Source: an uncultured Roseobacter sp.
Lineage (GTDB): Bacteria > Pseudomonadota > Alphaproteobacteria > Rhodobacterales > Rhodobacteraceae
DNA length: 64,000 bases
NCBI RefSeq assembly: GCF_947488185.1
Contig: NZ_CANKYM010000002.1
Coordinates: forward strand, 1-64,000
Direction of reading: 5' to 3'
Shown here: piece by piece, positions 61,637 through 64,000 of the stretch
Layout of the letters: every line of letters begins with the position of its first letter
Position numbering within the stretch: position 1 is the stretch's first letter
Notes under the pieces: generated by a model
Seen by the model: only the letters and a program-made list of their open reading frames with translations
Database searches by the model: none
What the model was told of the DNA's origin: nothing
Program-made: the position numbers and the translations under genes

Positions 61637-62620
61637 TCATTCTTCGTCTGGCAACGACAGGAACCAGCCTTTCCCCTTCTTCTTCGACCTGACGCCCAGA
61701 GCACGCCTTGCGCGTTCCAATGTTTTGGGGGCGATGTCGCGTGCAGCAGCCTCTTTCTCAACCCTAGTGGACGCCTCAGGGCCGTTCTTGAGAAATACGC
61801 GCAGGAATTGGGTCGCCTCGTCCAGTGCCGACATTCGGGGTGGGCCATCGGAAGAAATCAGATCATCAATCGTGATGTCTGACGGCCCAAGCCAATTCAG
61901 GGTCGCCATACCTCCTTCCTCGCCAGCAATCTCGTAGCTTTGGGTTTGCCCCCTCGTGGCGATGTTGTGTTTGATGTGAACAACCAGCTTGGTCGAACTG
62001 TCGTTTGGATGTTCGCAGACCAAAAACGCTGACCTAGCAGCGCCGATCACATCCATAGACCCACCACCTCTGTAGATGGCCTTGTCGTGCTTGGCCTTGG
62101 TCAGGTGCCGGATGATCACCACAGCAGTCTCGCCAGCTTCGGCGATGTCTTTCAGGAAGGACAAAAGCTGCCGGATTACATTGGGCTTGTAGATATCTTG
62201 CCCAGCCGGGATATAGGCGAACAACGGGTCAAAGATGAGAAGGTCTGGTGGCTGTCGCTTCACTTCGCGCATGAGCGCCTGCAGACCTTTCTCGTCCAGC
62301 GACAGGAAGTCACCCTGAACCCGAATGCGTGACGGATCGCCCCCCATCGCATCGATGCGCGGCCTGATCGTATACGCAGCATCATCCTCGGCGCTGAGGT
62401 AAAGGACGCGACCGCGCCCCACCTTTTGACCATCTGGTAATTCCCCACCAATGCTGACCTGTACGGCCAGTTGCATCGCGAGGAAAGATTTGCCGACGCC
62501 GGGGTCGCCCTCCATGATCGTGATCATGCTGAACGGGATGAACGGCTCCCACAGCCACTCGACTGCCTTGGGGTCGATTGTATCCAAGCCGACGAACAGT
62601 TCCTTTTTCTTTGAGGTCAT
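61637..62620 (-). CDS. RepA-like AAA ATPase (replicative helicase-type)
   Basis: A 327-residue ATPase of the RepA/KaiC-like group (AAA_25). Motifs are GDPGVGKSFLAMQLA (Walker A, near residue 39), VLYLSAEDD, LLIFDPLFAYIPAG (Walker B), VVIIRHLTKAK and the arginine-rich GGGSMDVIGAARS. The C-terminal 80 residues look like a winged helix. It would serve as a plasmid- or satellite-type replicative helicase. ATG 62620 overlaps the primase stop as ATGA, so the two are translated together. Confidence 0.85.
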   Translation of the reverse strand: MTSKKKELFVGLDTIDPKAVEWLWEPFIPFSMITIMEGDPGVGKSFLAMQLAVQVSIGGELPDGQKVGRGRVLYLSAEDDAAYTIRPRIDAMGGDPSRIRVQGDFLSLDEKGLQALMREVKRQPPDLLIFDPLFAYIPAGQDIYKPNVIRQLLSFLKDIAEAGETAVVIIRHLTKAKHDKAIYRGGGSMDVIGAARSAFLVCEHPNDSSTKLVVHIKHNIATRGQTQSYEIAGEEGGMATLNWLGPSDITIDDLISSDGPPRMSALDEATQFLRVFLKNGPEASTRVEKEAAARDIAPKTLERARRALGVRSKKKGKGWFLSLPDEE

Positions 62621-63576
62621 TGAGTGTCCCCCACCTTCGCGATGATCGCGTGGATTTCGCGCCCAAGACGGCTCAAGTTGTCCCCGTGCTTGTCCCGAAA
62701 ATAGGGGCTGGCCCAGATGACGCTTGCGATTTCGTCCAACGAGGCACCGGCCTCGTGAAGCCCGGCCACCATTGCGAAAATTCGGTTTGACCTATCGTGG
62801 GCGCGCGCTGTGTTGTGCCTGATAAGCGAGCTAGTCGAAGCGTCCAGCTTGTGTCGGTATCTTTTCCACACATCCCATTTAGAATGCGCATGTGGGTCCA
62901 AATCCTGACCACGAAGATTGACCGTGTACGAACCTCGCTGGCTGAGTAACAGCTTTGGCCTTTCATCCATACACGTGGGGTCGAACTTCAAAAGTGGGAT
63001 GAACGGCTTCCCGTATTCCGGCTTGTGATTGTATGATCCCGGTATCCTCAGGAGCTTGTTTGCTGCGCTACCCCCTTTGTCGCCTCCGAACCGATAGGCG
63101 AGGGCTTTGGAATATGCCGACGCCGTTTGAGGCGTATGAGGGCAACCCCAGCACCATAGCGCTTGGGCGCGTCCCGGCGAGGTCTGCCACACGATTGACG
63201 GTTGAGGATTGAAAGCAAATGGGTCAGCTGCGTCCACATCGCACCAGCCAAACCAGCAATACTGGAAAACACTGCTGAGCTTTCGGTTTTTCCGGGTGTA
63301 GACATTCGGGCTGAAGTATTGATCCCATTCGTGGCGATTGTAAGAGCGCAAGACATCAACAACACACATGTCATCATCGATCTGCACGAACTCCTGTACC
63401 ATTCTCGACGAGCCTTTTTTGCGAAAGCAAAGCGAGGCATAGATCTTCACTCTGTCTCGTACTTGTGGTCCCCAGATCGCGAACAGAAACTCGTCCTGCT
63501 CTTTGACTGTCGTACGATCTGGCCAGCCATCTTGAAAAAGTGAGGGAGTCAAGAAGTCATCAATTTCGGGTGTCAT
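62617..63576 (-). CDS. AEP/RepB-type primase-like protein
   Basis: A 319-residue protein resembling archaeo-eukaryotic-type primases of mobile elements. The segment WFGWCDVDAADPFAF carries acidic residues as in the DxD motif, followed by VWQTSPGRAQALWCWG, and a later NKLLRIPGSYNHKPEYG, all typical of RepB/AEP primases paired with a RepA-like ATPase. AAAGGA precedes ATG ATG at 63579-63574; I choose the second (63576) for spacing. The C-terminal 80 residues may be a helical binding domain. Coupling to the ATPase suggests a replication pair. Confidence 0.7.
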   Translation of the reverse strand: MTPEIDDFLTPSLFQDGWPDRTTVKEQDEFLFAIWGPQVRDRVKIYASLCFRKKGSSRMVQEFVQIDDDMCVVDVLRSYNRHEWDQYFSPNVYTRKNRKLSSVFQYCWFGWCDVDAADPFAFNPQPSIVWQTSPGRAQALWCWGCPHTPQTASAYSKALAYRFGGDKGGSAANKLLRIPGSYNHKPEYGKPFIPLLKFDPTCMDERPKLLLSQRGSYTVNLRGQDLDPHAHSKWDVWKRYRHKLDASTSSLIRHNTARAHDRSNRIFAMVAGLHEAGASLDEIASVIWASPYFRDKHGDNLSRLGREIHAIIAKVGDTQ

Positions 63577-63657
63577 CATATGTCCTTTCGGTAGGCGCAA
63601 CTTCACCGTTCACGCTGTTGGCGCGGCAGTTTCGATTGCGAATTTGCTGGGGGGGTA

Positions 63658-63678
63658 GTAGGGCGCTTAACGCCCTAC
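63658..63678 (-). terminator. Perfect hairpin at the end of the zinc-ribbon gene
   Basis: GTAGGGCG (63658-63665) and CGCCCTAC (63671-63678) pair perfectly around CTTAA, overlapping the stop codon of the zinc-ribbon gene. No T run follows on the minus strand, so it may be a processing or regulatory element rather than a strong terminator. Confidence 0.4.
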
Positions 63679-63896
63679 CTGCGCCGTGATCGGCATTTGC
63701 ATTTGACCTTTGGTGGTCGAACGCCCGTCACCAGCATGTACCATTTGTCGAACTGGTCTGCGTCCCATGTCTTTGGACCACTCCTGCGCGGAAACCGTCC
63801 CAGATCTTCAAGCTCTTGAAGATGATCAAAGTCGTTTATGACGCCCAGTTTTTCGAGGCATTTCGGACAGTAAGTCCGCGTTTTCTTGCTTTTCAT
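63675..63896 (-). CDS. Small zinc-ribbon protein
   Basis: A 73-residue protein with a Cys pair near the N-terminus (YCPKC) and a second CKC near the end, flanked by many Lys and Arg. This could be a zinc ribbon. The central helix LQELEDLGRF and WDADQFDKWYML may be a DNA-contact or dimer region. GAGGTAAG precedes ATG 63896. The position between an excisionase-like gene and a primase gene suggests a small regulator. The family is unknown. Confidence 0.6.
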   Translation of the reverse strand: MKSKKTRTYCPKCLEKLGVINDFDHLQELEDLGRFPRRSGPKTWDADQFDKWYMLVTGVRPPKVKCKCRSRRR

Positions 63897-63903
63897 GGCT
63901 GTC

Positions 63904-64000
63904 TTACCTCGCATCTGCGTAGTGCCAATCGGCACGTTCGGCTTTGCGACGTTCCAGCCATTCTGCGACCTCGGCGCGATCCCAGCAGACGGTTGCTGGG
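63904..64000 (-). CDS. AlpA/excisionase-like protein, cut by the right window edge
   Basis: The last 31 residues of a minus-strand gene are visible, ending at TAA (63906-63904). The sequence PATVCWDRAEVAEWLERRK has the form of the recognition end of small MerR-like AlpA or excisionase proteins, in which a W-x-R-x-x-V-x-x-W-L motif closes the winged helix. Such proteins control integrase genes in prophages and satellites. The start lies outside the window. The zinc-ribbon gene begins 8 bp downstream, so they are in one operon. Confidence 0.6.
   Translation of the reverse strand, partial: PATVCWDRAEVAEWLERRKAERADWHYADAR

Noticed and set aside
56041..64000. Integrase gene and right attachment site
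   Set aside because: I searched the translations and the DNA by eye and found neither a tyrosine or serine recombinase motif nor a second copy of the tRNA 3-prime end.

Overview
The window looks like a chromosome segment of a marine alphaproteobacterium of the Roseobacter group (Rhodobacteraceae). The evidence is GC-rich coding sequence, a GcrA cell-cycle regulator, a VPLPA-CTERM surface protein, the infA-maf-RNase E/G-yacG cluster, an opgC-opgG-opgH glucan operon and an Anbu peptidase operon. No rRNA, CRISPR array or intact insertion sequence is present. I found one tRNA gene, tRNA-Phe(GAA).

Positions 1-9000 are accessory in character. Two paralogous RTX calcium-repeat proteins (782-5020) share ribosome-binding sites and C-terminal ends, as expected for type I secretion substrates. 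A degenerate IS3-family transposase (about 5220-5640) separates them from a short-chain dehydrogenase, a truncated hydrolase, the azlCD exporter genes, a divergent CGNR zinc-finger regulator and a LysE-type exporter.

Positions 9000-24200 carry envelope, transport and signalling genes: a SulP-STAS-cNMP transporter, a VPLPA-CTERM protein, a membrane-tethered AraC-type regulator with a 7TMR-DISM sensor, a LuxR-type regulator, an RND efflux pair, a membrane LytTR regulator, a MipA-like outer-membrane protein, and a membrane-anchored sugar dehydrogenase fused to cytochrome c.

Positions 24400-55650 are mostly core genome: uracil-DNA glycosylase, SseB, YHS, rhodanese and esterase genes; the osmoregulated periplasmic glucan operon; a CaiB-type CoA-transferase with a ThDP enzyme; gcrA with an unusual hairpin leader; argD-argF; nudix; an acetyltransferase; hrpB; meaB; rpmB; cobB; a LysR/nitrilase pair; infA-maf-RNase-yacG; and the four-gene Anbu operon (ATP-grasp, alpha-E, transglutaminase, Anbu).

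From 55963 to the right edge the character changes. A complete tRNA-Phe is followed by visibly AT-richer genes that look like the left end of an integrated element. First comes a two-gene candidate defence unit: a Mrr-like nuclease fused to a STAND-like ATPase, and a helical protein with a HEPN-like N-x3-H motif. Then come a small basic protein, a strongly structured untranslated region, a GIY-YIG-like protein, a small membrane protein and an iteron-like repeat cluster. Last is a leftward replication module: an AlpA/excisionase-like protein cut by the edge, a zinc-ribbon protein, an AEP-type primase and a RepA-like ATPase. No integrase is visible, so the element probably continues beyond position 64000. 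The nuclease-ATPase pair and the structured region are the best candidates for undescribed biology.
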